A stretch of 64,000 nt of DNA from Flavobacterium sp. BFFFF1 (GTDB taxonomy: Bacteria > Bacteroidota > Bacteroidia > Flavobacteriales > Flavobacteriaceae), in the NCBI RefSeq assembly GCF_002256285.1, contig NZ_NKJE01000008.1:80968-144967 (forward strand), written 5' to 3'. The translations under genes were made by a program, and so were the position numbers. Shown here piece after piece: positions 42,225-51,065 of the stretch. The notes below the pieces were generated by a model. The model worked only from the letters and a program-made list of their open reading frames with translations. It was not told the origin of the DNA and searched no databases. How positions within the stretch are numbered: position 1 is the stretch's first letter; the number at the start of each line of letters is the position of its first letter.

Positions 42225-44099
42225 ATGAAAGGCAAGTCTTTAGAAGAAGTAAATCAGTCGATTTCAACCCAAAACAAAACATCGTTATTCCGTAAGGTTC
42301 TTGCGTTTTTTGGTCCGGCATATCTTATCAGCGTGGGCTACATGGATCCGGGAAACTGGGCCACTGACATCGCTGGGGGAAGCCAGTTTGGGTATGCCTT
42401 ACTTTGGGTGTTGCTCATGAGCAATATCATGGCGTTGCTGTTGCAAAGCTTAAGCGCTAGACTGGGTATTGTCACGCAGCTTGACCTGGCGCAGGCTTCA
42501 AGAGACACCTACTCAAAATTTGTCAATTACATTCTTTATTTTCTTGCCGAAATTGCCATTGCCGCGTGTGACCTCGCTGAAGTGCTGGGAATGGCGATCG
42601 GGATAAATCTCCTGTTCGGGCTTCCGCTGATACAGGGTGTAATGATAACGGTCTTGGACACTTTCCTGCTGTTGTTCCTGATTAACAAAGGCATGCGGAA
42701 AATGGAGGCGTTTATCATTGCACTTGTCGCCATTATCGGTGTTTCCTTCATTTTTGAAATGATCTTCGCCCAACCGGAACTTCCGAAGGTTCTTGCCGGA
42801 TTGATTCCGTCCATACCGAATGAAACGGCACTTTACATTGCAATCGGAATCATTGGCGCAACCGTGATGCCGCACAACCTTTACCTGCATTCTTCATTGG
42901 TACAAACGAGGAAGTTTGACCGCAGTGATGCGGGAATTAAGCAGGCATTGAAATACAACTTTATCGATTCGGCGATTGCATTGAATCTCGCCTTTTTTGT
43001 CAATGCTGCGATTTTAATCCTGGCGGCGGCGACATTCTACAAAAATGGCATGTTTGAAGTCGCTGAGATACAGGATGCCTATAAATTCCTACAACCCTAC
43101 CTGGGAACGCAATGGGCACCGATTTTATTCGCGGTAGCACTAATTGCTGCGGGTCAAAGCTCCACTGTAACGGGTACACTTGCAGGCCAGATTATCATGG
43201 AAGGCTATCTGAATCTTCGGATACAGCCGTGGGTTCGGCGCATCATCACACGCCTCATTGCGATTGTGCCTGCTGTGATTGTCATTTCCGTTTTTGGGGA
43301 AGGCGTTACCGGGAAAATGTTAATTTTCAGCCAGGTGATTTTGAGTTTGCAGCTTGGGTTCGCCATCATTCCCTTGATTCATTTTGTGAGCGATAAGCAT
43401 AAGATGAAAGGTTTTGAAATCAGCCTGCCAACAAAAATTGCAGCCTGGGTGATCGCAGCCATTATCGTCTCGTTGAATGCGAAACTGGTGTTTGATGAGC
43501 TTCAGGGATGGCTCGAGAGCGCTGAACATCCCATTATACTTTGGTTGACAGCGGTTCCGGCGGCCATCGGCTTTTTAATTTTATTGCTGTACATTGTGTT
43601 TAACCCTTTCTTTAGAAAAGCCACACATCGGATTGTAAACCATTCGCCGCACAACCTGGCGCTTAAATTCTCCAAAACGCCTGCCTACAACAAAAAAAAT
43701 ATAGCCGTTTCCGTAGATTTTTCGGCTGCTGACGAATCGGCGCTGAACAACGCCTTTGAGATGGGCGGACAGGAGGCACACTACACGTTAATCCACGTTG
43801 TAGAAACCGTTGGGGCAATGTATTATGGCGGAGGCATTGAGGACCATGAAACTAACATCGATAAAAAATTGCTGGAAGACTACAAAATCATGCTAACTGA
43901 AAAAGGCTATCATATCGAAACCAGGCTTGGTTTTGGCAAACCGGACAAAGTCATCCCCGAAATTGTCAACGAAACACCATTCGACGTATTGGTAATGGGC
44001 ACCCATGGCCATACCGGATTTAAGGATTTGCTTTTTGGCACAACGGTGAACAAGGTCAGGCATAAAATAAACATCCCTTTATTTATCGTTAAAAATTAA
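42225..44099 (+). CDS. mntH: Nramp divalent-metal transporter fused to a universal stress protein domain
   Basis: Proton-coupled importer of Mn(II) and possibly Fe(II). Residues 1-470 form the Nramp domain: metal-site motif MDPGNWATD (DPGN) in helix 1, MPHNLYLHS in helix 6, with about 11 membrane helices. Residues about 485-624 are a UspA domain: KNIAVSVDFSAADESA at its start and the ATP-binding GTHGHTGFKDLLFGTT (Gx2Gx9GT) at its end. Typical MntH is about 410-450 residues, so the C-terminal fusion adds a cytoplasmic nucleotide-binding module. The DtxR/MntR-type regulator gene follows immediately. A candidate operator lies upstream. Confidence 0.94.
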   Translation: MKGKSLEEVNQSISTQNKTSLFRKVLAFFGPAYLISVGYMDPGNWATDIAGGSQFGYALLWVLLMSNIMALLLQSLSARLGIVTQLDLAQASRDTYSKFVNYILYFLAEIAIAACDLAEVLGMAIGINLLFGLPLIQGVMITVLDTFLLLFLINKGMRKMEAFIIALVAIIGVSFIFEMIFAQPELPKVLAGLIPSIPNETALYIAIGIIGATVMPHNLYLHSSLVQTRKFDRSDAGIKQALKYNFIDSAIALNLAFFVNAAILILAAATFYKNGMFEVAEIQDAYKFLQPYLGTQWAPILFAVALIAAGQSSTVTGTLAGQIIMEGYLNLRIQPWVRRIITRLIAIVPAVIVISVFGEGVTGKMLIFSQVILSLQLGFAIIPLIHFVSDKHKMKGFEISLPTKIAAWVIAAIIVSLNAKLVFDELQGWLESAEHPIILWLTAVPAAIGFLILLLYIVFNPFFRKATHRIVNHSPHNLALKFSKTPAYNKKNIAVSVDFSAADESALNNAFEMGGQEAHYTLIHVVETVGAMYYGGGIEDHETNIDKKLLEDYKIMLTEKGYHIETRLGFGKPDKVIPEIVNETPFDVLVMGTHGHTGFKDLLFGTTVNKVRHKINIPLFIVKN

Positions 44100-44127
44100 G
44101 ATGACTACTTTTGCGCAAATTGAAATC

Positions 44128-44781
44128 ATGACTTTCTCCGAAGAAAATTATCTCAAAACCATCTATCACCTGACAAGCCTCACAGGCAGTGAAGTAAGCA
44201 CGAATGCCATTGCCGAAAAAATGGAAACCAAGGCTTCTTCGGTAACCGATATGTTAAAGAAACTGTCTGAAAAAGATTTGGTCAACTATAAAAAATACCA
44301 AGGCGTTTCACTCACAGAAAATGGCCGGCTGGCTGCCAAAATGATTGTCAGGAAACACCGCCTATGGGAAGTTTTTCTCGTAGAAAAGCTCGACTTTTCG
44401 TGGGATGAAGTACATGATATTGCAGAGCAGCTGGAACACATCAAGTCGGAAAAACTGATTAATAAACTGGATGATTTTTTGGGAAACCCAACTGAAGATC
44501 CGCATGGCGATCCTATTCCTGATGTAAACGGCCGGATTATCAAAATTGAGAAAATGCTGTTGTCCGAAATCAGCGAAAATGAATCCGGAATTTGTGTTGG
44601 GGTGAAAGACACTTCGTCAGAATTTTTAAAATACCTCGACAAACAGCACATTGCGTTGGGTTCAGAAATTACGGTGTTGGCGAAGGAAAGTTTTGATCAA
44701 TCCGTACGGATTCTGGTTGAAAATCGCGAGCTGACCATATCGAATAAAATTGCCGCTAACCTTTTTGTAAAAGCGATCTAA
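44128..44781 (+). CDS. Metal-dependent transcriptional regulator (DtxR/MntR family)
   Basis: A 217-residue repressor. The N-terminal winged helix starts MTFSEENYLKTIYHLTS and has NAIAEKMETKASSVTDMLKKL as recognition region. The dimerisation/metal domain follows (GRLAAKMIVRKHRLWEVFLVEKL, with H and E ligand positions, and IAEQLEHIKSEKLINKL), and a C-terminal FeoA-like SH3 domain lies about 150-217 (GICVGVKDTSSEFLKYLDKQ). An alternative in-frame start at 44101 sits one base after the mntH stop and would add nine residues. It is in one unit with mntH and probably represses it when Mn(II) or Fe(II) is plentiful. Its stop overlaps the Cys-rich peptide gene on the opposite strand. Confidence 0.92.
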   Translation: MTFSEENYLKTIYHLTSLTGSEVSTNAIAEKMETKASSVTDMLKKLSEKDLVNYKKYQGVSLTENGRLAAKMIVRKHRLWEVFLVEKLDFSWDEVHDIAEQLEHIKSEKLINKLDDFLGNPTEDPHGDPIPDVNGRIIKIEKMLLSEISENESGICVGVKDTSSEFLKYLDKQHIALGSEITVLAKESFDQSVRILVENRELTISNKIAANLFVKAI

Positions 44782-44909
44782 TGACATCCGCAGTCGTCGG
44801 TACCGCAGTGCTTCGCTGATTTCTTTTTTTTAAAGAAAAATTTCTTTACCAGATAACCAACGGACAGTGCCAGTGCGGTGAATGCCAATATTTGTTGAAA
44901 GTCAATCAT
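44778..44909 (-). CDS. FeoB-associated Cys-rich membrane peptide
   Basis: A 43-residue membrane peptide. One hydrophobic helix (QQILAFTALALSVGYLV, about 5-21), a basic stretch (KKFFFKKKKSAK) and a Cys-rich end (HCGTDDCGCH). This matches the small FeoB-associated Cys-rich proteins found beside feoB. It may handle iron or aid FeoB; its role is not established. The start codon overlaps the stop of the outer-membrane protein gene upstream (TGATG), so it is the last gene of the feo operon. Its end overlaps the convergent metal-regulator gene by four bases. Confidence 0.85.
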   Translation of the reverse strand: MIDFQQILAFTALALSVGYLVKKFFFKKKKSAKHCGTDDCGCH

Positions 44910-45748
44910 CAGAAGTAAATGCCAGTTCCCAAAGTTACGAAATTATACGATGGCGTGCCGATTTTAAGCCTTTCATATCCAATTGAGAAAAAACCCCGCT
45001 TTTTGTGGTACCGGCTCTCCAATTCGAAAGCATTCACCGGCTGTGAATTGACTTGGCTCCATTTGATAGCAGCAGCGAAACTGATGTGATTCGACATAAA
45101 ATACTCCGTTAACAGTCCGTACGAAAATCCCCCTTTCCTGACTTCATTTCCCACATAGGAAGCACCCATCGTCCAGCCCAGATTGAATTTCTCAAACCGA
45201 ATCCGGTCGTAAGCCACATTGAAATAAAATAATGCCAGCTGGTCGGTGGTTCTGTTAAGTTTGTTAAATTCGAACAGCTGATGATAGTTTGTCTGGATCG
45301 AGAAATACTGGAAGACCCTCACTTTTCCTTTTAAATGGCTGCCGAAGAGATTGTTGTCGTTGTATACGAATTTAGCAACAACATCAAAACGCAACCGATA
45401 ATCGGCGATACTATCTTCCACATTCCTGTAATTTCCGGATTCAAAATTGTAGTATGGATAGGGCGTGAGGCTGCTGTGTAAATGATCTTCGTTCTTGTAA
45501 TCTCCAATGAGGCCATATTTAAAAACCCCGAAAGTGACATCAAAAAAGACCTTTGCGAAAAAGCCTAATTCTTCGTCATCAACTTCAGACGATTCTTTTG
45601 ACGATGAATTTGAAGTCGAACCGGAACCAGAAGAAGAAGCGGATGAGGAATTCAGGTCCTTCTTGGAGGAATCTAATTTGTTTTGTGAAAACAGCTGGAC
45701 GCTGCATAAAAAAACAAGTACAGCAATAAATTGTGGCTTTATTCTCAT
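44909..45748 (-). CDS. Outer-membrane-like protein of unknown function in the feo operon
   Basis: A 279-residue protein with a signal peptide (MRIKPQFIAVLVFLCSVQLFS), then a Ser-rich, acidic low-complexity stretch (SSASSSGSGSTSNSSS and EVDDEE, about 30-60) and a beta-barrel-like domain ending in the aromatic strand VTLGTGIYF. I do not recognise a named family. The frame is open to 45901 but MRIKPQF at 45748, with its signal peptide, is the start. It lies 26 bp after feoB and 1 bp overlapping the Cys-rich peptide gene, hence in the feo unit. It may be an outer-membrane channel or receptor linked to ferrous iron. Confidence 0.8.
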   Translation of the reverse strand: MRIKPQFIAVLVFLCSVQLFSQNKLDSSKKDLNSSSASSSGSGSTSNSSSKESSEVDDEELGFFAKVFFDVTFGVFKYGLIGDYKNEDHLHSSLTPYPYYNFESGNYRNVEDSIADYRLRFDVVAKFVYNDNNLFGSHLKGKVRVFQYFSIQTNYHQLFEFNKLNRTTDQLALFYFNVAYDRIRFEKFNLGWTMGASYVGNEVRKGGFSYGLLTEYFMSNHISFAAAIKWSQVNSQPVNAFELESRYHKKRGFFSIGYERLKIGTPSYNFVTLGTGIYF

Positions 45749-45774
45749 GAAACAGGAACGGGAAAGTTCAATTT

Positions 45775-47883
45775 TTATTTCAGGAATTGGTAAGCGGTCA
45801 AAGCCACAAGGTAGGCCAGCCCGCTCATAAAAATGAGTTGCGACAACGGCCATTTCCAGGTGTTGGTTTCCTTCCGGGTGATTGCCAGCGTACTGGCACA
45901 TTGCATGGCAAATGCGTAAAACAGCAGTAACGAAATCCCTGACGCAAAATTAAAGACTTTCTTGCCTGTCTCCGGATCAACCTCAGCCTGCATTTTATCT
46001 TTAATCGTATTCTCATTATCGCTGTCCCCAACGCTGTAGATTGTAGCAAGCGTTCCTACAAAAACCTCACGTGCGGCAAAAGAACTTAAAATCGCAATGC
46101 CGATTTTCCAGTCGTAACCCAATGGCCTGATTACCGGTTCAATGGTTTTTCCCATAATACCGATGTAGGAGTTCTCGAGTTTATAGGAAGCCGTTTTTTC
46201 ATCTATTTCGAGTTTGGTAGGATTTGGATTGGTCGCCCTAAGCTCGTTTGTAACGATACTTTTAGCATTTTTAAAGTCTTTCCCAGGGCCAAAAGAAGCG
46301 AGAAACCACAGCACTATCGATATGGCGAGGATAATTTTCCCGGCCCCGAATACAAAAGCCTTCGTTTTTTCGAGCACATTTAAGCCTACATTTTTAAACA
46401 TCGGCAGCTTATAATTGGGCATCTCGACTACAAAAAATGTCTTGTTCTTTATTTTAAGGACCTTGTTCAGGAGGTATGCAGACAGTACTGCCGTGGCAAA
46501 GCCCAAAAGATATAAGGCCATCAGGGTTAAACCCTGCGTATTAAAAATCCCCAATACGCGGTTGCGCGGGATGATTAAGGAAATAATGATGGAGTATACG
46601 GGAAGCCTTGCGGAGCAGGTCGTAAATGGCGTTACCAAAATCGTGATCAGCCTTTCCTTCCAGTTTTCGATGTTGCGTGTGGCCATAATGGCCGGAATCG
46701 CGCAGGCTGTACCCGAGATTAAAGGTACAACGCTCTTGCCGCTTAGCCCAAAGCGCCGCATGATTTTGTCCATCAGGAATACCACCCGACTCATGTAACC
46801 TGTTTCTTCCAGGATGGAAATAAACAAAAATAAAAACGCAATCTGTGGAATAAAAATGACGATACCGCCAATTCCGGGGATGATTCCCTGCGAAATAAGG
46901 TCGGTAAAGGTTCCTTTTGGAAGGTGTTCGGCTGCGTAAGAAGCAAGACTCGTAAATCCACCGTCAATCCAGTCCATCGGATAACTGGACCAATCGAATA
47001 TGGACTGAAAAATAAGCAGCAAAATGGCTGCAAAAATAACGTATCCCCAAATCTTATGCGTCAGCACCCGATCGAGCCGGCTCCTGAAATCACGGGCTTT
47101 TGCGGTATCAATCGTTCGGCCTTCCTTCAAAACGTCATTGATAAACTGGTAGCGCTTTATCGTTTCCTTCTGCTGCAACCTTTTCAATTCGGAATTAGGC
47201 TTGGCAAAATTTTGTGTCTCCAGTACCCGTTTGTTTAGGTTTGAAAAGTTGACGTCCTGCGTAATTACAAGCCAAAGCTTATACAAAGATTGTTTCGGGA
47301 ATGCTTTACGCAACGCGTTGAAGTACTCCGGATCGATGGACGAAGCGTTCACGCAGGGTTCTGTCGAAATGGCGTTATAATCCACAATCAATGACTTTAG
47401 GTAATCGATTCCGGTTTTTTTTCTGGAACTAACCAACGCAATCCTGGTATTCAGACGGCTTTCAAGATATGGGATGTCTATGGAGATTCCTTTAAAGTCC
47501 ATCCGGTCCGCCATATTGATGACTAGGATTGTGGGAATTTCAAGATCCTTGATTTGTGTAAAAAGAAGCAAGTTCCGTTTCAGGTTTTCCACATCGGTGA
47601 CGACAACGGCCACATCCGGAAAATCACTGTCATTTTTATTCAACAGCAGTTCGATGACCACATTTTCATCGATAGAACTCGCGTTGAGGCTGTACGTTCC
47701 CGGTAAGTCCAGAATAATTCCGCGAAATCCCAACGGAAGATTACAGCTTCCCTGCTTTCTTTCTACGGTGATGCCGGGATAATTTCCAACCTGTTGGTTC
47801 AGGCCTGTAAGCTGGTTGAATACTGAAGTCTTTCCGGTGTTCGGATTTCCGATTAATGCGACTTTAATATTGTGATCTGGCAT
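45775..47883 (-). CDS. feoB: Ferrous iron transporter FeoB
   Basis: A 702-residue GTP-dependent Fe(II) importer. The N-terminal G domain has G1 GNPNTGKT, G3 DLPGTYSL and G4 NMADRMD. The membrane domain has the Gate motifs: GIVIFIPQIAFLFLFISILEETGYMSR, and CSARLPVY with the conserved Cys. The later Cys-containing gate is FAAREVFVGTLATIY plus FYAFAMQCASTLA. The start at 47883 lies one base after the feoA stop; an in-frame Met at 47916 would overlap feoA. The gene order is feoA-feoB-outer-membrane protein-Cys-rich peptide. Confidence 0.96.
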   Translation of the reverse strand: MPDHNIKVALIGNPNTGKTSVFNQLTGLNQQVGNYPGITVERKQGSCNLPLGFRGIILDLPGTYSLNASSIDENVVIELLLNKNDSDFPDVAVVVTDVENLKRNLLLFTQIKDLEIPTILVINMADRMDFKGISIDIPYLESRLNTRIALVSSRKKTGIDYLKSLIVDYNAISTEPCVNASSIDPEYFNALRKAFPKQSLYKLWLVITQDVNFSNLNKRVLETQNFAKPNSELKRLQQKETIKRYQFINDVLKEGRTIDTAKARDFRSRLDRVLTHKIWGYVIFAAILLLIFQSIFDWSSYPMDWIDGGFTSLASYAAEHLPKGTFTDLISQGIIPGIGGIVIFIPQIAFLFLFISILEETGYMSRVVFLMDKIMRRFGLSGKSVVPLISGTACAIPAIMATRNIENWKERLITILVTPFTTCSARLPVYSIIISLIIPRNRVLGIFNTQGLTLMALYLLGFATAVLSAYLLNKVLKIKNKTFFVVEMPNYKLPMFKNVGLNVLEKTKAFVFGAGKIILAISIVLWFLASFGPGKDFKNAKSIVTNELRATNPNPTKLEIDEKTASYKLENSYIGIMGKTIEPVIRPLGYDWKIGIAILSSFAAREVFVGTLATIYSVGDSDNENTIKDKMQAEVDPETGKKVFNFASGISLLLFYAFAMQCASTLAITRKETNTWKWPLSQLIFMSGLAYLVALTAYQFLK

Positions 47884-47884
47884 T

Positions 47885-48124
47885 TCAGGAATGATTTGGA
47901 ATAATGTCAATTTCAATCACCGAAGCCGTTTCCAACCTGATGGCGAGATGGCAGTCGTTGATATTCAGGAATAAAGGATCGCCCAGTGGTGCAATTTGAA
48001 GTAGTTCGACCATATTGCCGGGTAAACAGCCCATTTCAATCAACTTCAATGGCACAGCATTGATGTCAAAATCCTTAATGATGGCTTTTTCGCCGATTTC
48101 GAGTTGGGCTATAGTGGTCTGCAA
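47885..48124 (-). CDS. feoA: Ferrous iron transport accessory protein FeoA
   Basis: A 79-residue SH3-like cytoplasmic protein that assists FeoB. The pattern LEIGEKAIIKDF, LIEMGCLPGNMVELL and GDPLFLNINDCHLAIR is typical of FeoA. One base separates its stop from the feoB start. A TACTTTTG box lies upstream at 48147-48154 (minus). Confidence 0.93.
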   Translation of the reverse strand: MQTTIAQLEIGEKAIIKDFDINAVPLKLIEMGCLPGNMVELLQIAPLGDPLFLNINDCHLAIRLETASVIEIDIIPNHS

Positions 48125-48131
48125 AAGCTTA

Positions 48132-48154
48132 TTTAGATTGAATAAACAAAAGTA
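48132..48154 (-). promoter_or_regulatory. feoA promoter with a possible metal-box half-site
   Basis: Complement of 48147-48154 reads TACTTTTG, a -7 box. TTTAGATTGAATAAA (48132-48146), just downstream of it, resembles one arm of the mntH palindrome (TTTAGA...) with an imperfect second arm. Confidence 0.35.
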
Positions 48155-48177
48155 AGAAATTAAATGGAATTAGTGCA

Positions 48178-48846
48178 TTAATCTTCCGTAGATAATGTGG
48201 CGATATCGTCGATTAATCTTTTGATTTCCTCTTTCTTGGTGCCGTCGTAAAATCCACGGATGCGCCTTTTCGTATCAACCAAAACAAAATTCTCTGTATG
48301 TACCATATCGTACATCTCAGCAGGATTGCCCGTTTTTACAGCGAGATATGATTTTCTGGCGATGTAGTAAATATCTTTCTTATTTCCGGTTACCAAATTC
48401 CACTTTCGGTCATCGACGCCTTTTTCGACGGCATATTTTTTTAAAACCGGTACGCTATCCTGGTCCGGAAAAACTGAATGCGAGAGGATCATCACTTTTG
48501 GATTGTCTTTTATGGCGTTTTGCACAGCGACCATGTTGTCTGTCATAATCGGACAAATCGTCTGGCAGGTGGTAAAAAAGAAATCCGCAACATAAATCTT
48601 TCCGGCATAATCTTTTTGGGTAATTGTTTTCCCATTTTGGTTAATGAATGAAAAATCGGCAATCGCATGCGCTTTCGTTACATTTTGAATTGTGGTGTCG
48701 GCAAGCTCGGGATTGACATCCGATGGCGTATATATCTTCAGCACTTTCCTGGGTTGCAGCAAACGGTACGACACCGAAAGGAAAATGACGGCAAACACGA
48801 GCATGGTGATCAGGAAAATCTTATATTTTTTGAGAATGGAAAGCAT
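48178..48846 (-). CDS. SCO1/SenC-type protein
   Basis: A 222-residue membrane-anchored thioredoxin-fold protein of the SCO family, which delivers copper to cytochrome c oxidase or acts as a thiol reductase. The N-terminal helix (YKIFLITMLVFAVIFLSVSY) is the anchor. The copper-binding CxxxC is CQTICPIM (about 101-108) and the conserved His is in YDMVHTENFVLVD. The start is MLSILKKYK at 48846, because the -7 box TACTTTTG (complement 48862-48869) lies just upstream; the frame to 48888 would run over the promoter. Oxidase genes are absent from the window, although two small cytochromes lie near 22 kb. Confidence 0.9.
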   Translation of the reverse strand: MLSILKKYKIFLITMLVFAVIFLSVSYRLLQPRKVLKIYTPSDVNPELADTTIQNVTKAHAIADFSFINQNGKTITQKDYAGKIYVADFFFTTCQTICPIMTDNMVAVQNAIKDNPKVMILSHSVFPDQDSVPVLKKYAVEKGVDDRKWNLVTGNKKDIYYIARKSYLAVKTGNPAEMYDMVHTENFVLVDTKRRIRGFYDGTKKEEIKRLIDDIATLSTED

Positions 48847-48861
48847 CGGGAATAATTTCTG

Positions 48862-48869
48862 CAAAAGTA
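48862..48869 (-). promoter_or_regulatory. -7 box TACTTTTG for the SCO gene
   Basis: Complement reads TACTTTTG, 15 bp before the start codon at 48846. Confidence 0.5.
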
Positions 48870-48945
48870 ATAAATCATTCCCCATCACGGGATTTTCCTT
48901 TTGTGCATTTCGGCTAAATTTAACAGTGTTTCAAACTATTATCAA

Positions 48946-48953
48946 TATTTTTG
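48946..48953 (+). promoter_or_regulatory. -7 box TATTTTTG for the M13 peptidase gene
   Basis: Lies 24 bp before the ATG at 48978 and excludes the in-frame ATG at 48951, which overlaps the box. Confidence 0.5.
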
Positions 48954-48977
48954 TTTCGGACAAATAAATCTCATCTA

Positions 48978-51032
48978 ATGAAAATAAATTTTAAACCCGC
49001 ATTTGCTTTACCGCTGATCCTTTTGGGAATAGTACAGGCCAATGCACAAACGCCTAAAAAGGAACCTGGGATAAACACCTCTTATATGGACAAGAAGGTG
49101 AAGCCAAACGACGATTTTTTTCGCTTCGTAAATGGAACCTGGCTGGACAAAACGCAAATTCCTGCCGATAAAACGACCTGGGGAAGCTTCAATGAACTGC
49201 GCCAAAACACCGATAAAGATGCTTTGGCGATTCTGAAAGAAGCTTCAGGAAACAAGTTGTATAAGTCGAACACGGATCAGGGAAAAGCGGTGAACCTGTT
49301 TAAAAGTGTTCTGGACACCGTCGCCCGAAACAGGGAAGGAATCGCTCCTTTAAAAAATTACCTCGCAAAAATCGATGCAGTGAAGGATGTCAACGGCCTG
49401 CAACAGCTTATTGCCGAAATGGAACCGTATGGAGGTATTGGATTTTTTGGAATCGGGATTGATGCGGATGAGAAGAACAGCAATCGCAATGTTGTCACGC
49501 TGTATCCGGGAAGTCTCGGACTTCCAGACCGTGACTATTATGTTGCGGACGATAAGGATTCGAAAGAAAAACGCGATAAATATATGGCTCACCTTACCCG
49601 AATGCTTCAATATCTTGGCGAAAAACCGGAACAGGCTGAAAATGACGCGCAGAAAATCCTCGCTTTTGAAACTACTTTAGCACAGCCAAGGTTTGACAGG
49701 GTGCAGCGACGCGACAGCCGTTTGTCCTACAATCCAATGTCTATTGAAGGTTTGGAAAAGACAATCCCTTCGATTAAATGGAATAATTACCTATCGGGTG
49801 TCGGACTGCCGAAAATCGACTCATTAATTGTGACGCAGCCCAAATACTTCATGGCTTTGGATAATATCCTGAAGGAAAAAAATATTGAAAACTGGAAGGC
49901 GTACATGAAATGGACTTTACTGAACAAGTCTGCAGGGCTGCTTTCTACAGACATTGAAACTGCAAACTGGGAATTTTACGGCAAAGCACTTACGGGTGCG
50001 TTGAAACAACGCCCGCGTGAAGAACGGGCCCTGCAGGTTGTAAATGGAGCTGTTGGCGAAGCTTTGGGGAAATTATACGTCGAAAAAAAGTTTCCTGCTG
50101 AAGCAAAAATCAAAGCTGAAAAAATGATCCGTAATGTGATTGCGGCTTATAAAACCCGTATCAGCAACCTCTCCTGGATGGGCGCTGAAACCAAGACAAA
50201 GGCCATCGAGAAACTTGAGAAGCTGACCATTAAAATTGGATATCCTGACAATTGGAAAGATTATTCAGCATTGATGGTAGTCGCTCCGGCAGAAGGTGGA
50301 ACTTACTTCTTAAACTCGCAGCGGTATGCCGAATGGCAGCACAAAGAAGACCTTAAAAAGCTAAGCAAGCCGGTGGACAAAACAGAATGGGGCATGTCGC
50401 CGCAAACTGTAAATGCGTATTACAATCCTTCCTATAATGAGATTGTGTTTCCCGCAGCCATTCTGCAGCCGCCGTTTTACAACTATCAGGCAGACGAAGC
50501 GGTGAATTATGGTGGTATCGGCGCCGTAATTGGTCATGAGATTTCGCATGGATTCGATGATTCGGGCGCACGTTATAACGCTGACGGAAATTTGGTGGAC
50601 TGGTGGACAAAAGATGATTTACAGCAATTTGGTGACCTTACCGGTGCCCTGGCGACACAATACAGCGCACTGCAGCCGTTGCCTGGTATTTTTGTCGATG
50701 GCAAATTTACGCTGGGCGAAAACATAGGCGACCTGGGTGGTGTAAACGCCGCATACGACGGACTGAAATTATACCTGAAAGAAAACGGAAATCCAGGATT
50801 GATTGACGGATACACGCCGGAACAACGTTTCTTTATTTCGTGGGCGACGATTTGGCGCGCGAAAATGCGTGACGAGGCAATCAAAAGCCAGGTGAAAACA
50901 GACCCGCATTCACCCGCTATTTACCGAGCATATGTTCCTTTGCAAAATGTAGATGCTTTCTATGAGGCGTTCGATATTAAGAAAGGTGACGGGATGTTCA
51001 TTCCTTCGGAAAAAAGAGTCAGAATCTGGTAA
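48978..51032 (+). CDS. M13 family zinc metallopeptidase (neprilysin/PepO-like)
   Basis: A 684-residue secreted endopeptidase. Signal peptide MKINFKPAFALPLILLGIVQANAQ. The gluzincin motif is HEISHGFDD (zinc site HExxH) with the third ligand Glu in ENIGDLGGVNAAYDGL; NAYYNPSYNEIVFPAAILQPPF is the substrate-binding NAYY region. The C-terminal VRIW ending, with a penultimate conserved Trp, is typical of M13. It probably degrades peptides in the periplasm or extracellularly. No T9SS domain is present. It is bounded by a bidirectional terminator at 51037-51065. Confidence 0.95.
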   Translation: MKINFKPAFALPLILLGIVQANAQTPKKEPGINTSYMDKKVKPNDDFFRFVNGTWLDKTQIPADKTTWGSFNELRQNTDKDALAILKEASGNKLYKSNTDQGKAVNLFKSVLDTVARNREGIAPLKNYLAKIDAVKDVNGLQQLIAEMEPYGGIGFFGIGIDADEKNSNRNVVTLYPGSLGLPDRDYYVADDKDSKEKRDKYMAHLTRMLQYLGEKPEQAENDAQKILAFETTLAQPRFDRVQRRDSRLSYNPMSIEGLEKTIPSIKWNNYLSGVGLPKIDSLIVTQPKYFMALDNILKEKNIENWKAYMKWTLLNKSAGLLSTDIETANWEFYGKALTGALKQRPREERALQVVNGAVGEALGKLYVEKKFPAEAKIKAEKMIRNVIAAYKTRISNLSWMGAETKTKAIEKLEKLTIKIGYPDNWKDYSALMVVAPAEGGTYFLNSQRYAEWQHKEDLKKLSKPVDKTEWGMSPQTVNAYYNPSYNEIVFPAAILQPPFYNYQADEAVNYGGIGAVIGHEISHGFDDSGARYNADGNLVDWWTKDDLQQFGDLTGALATQYSALQPLPGIFVDGKFTLGENIGDLGGVNAAYDGLKLYLKENGNPGLIDGYTPEQRFFISWATIWRAKMRDEAIKSQVKTDPHSPAIYRAYVPLQNVDAFYEAFDIKKGDGMFIPSEKRVRIW

Positions 51033-51036
51033 TACT

Positions 51037-51065
51037 AAAAAATCCCCTAATTGGGGATTTTTTTA
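51037..51065. terminator. Bidirectional terminator between M13 peptidase and CDF genes
   Basis: AAAAATCCCC pairs with GGGGATTTTT around a TAATT loop, with A-run and T-run flanks, between two convergent genes. Confidence 0.85.
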
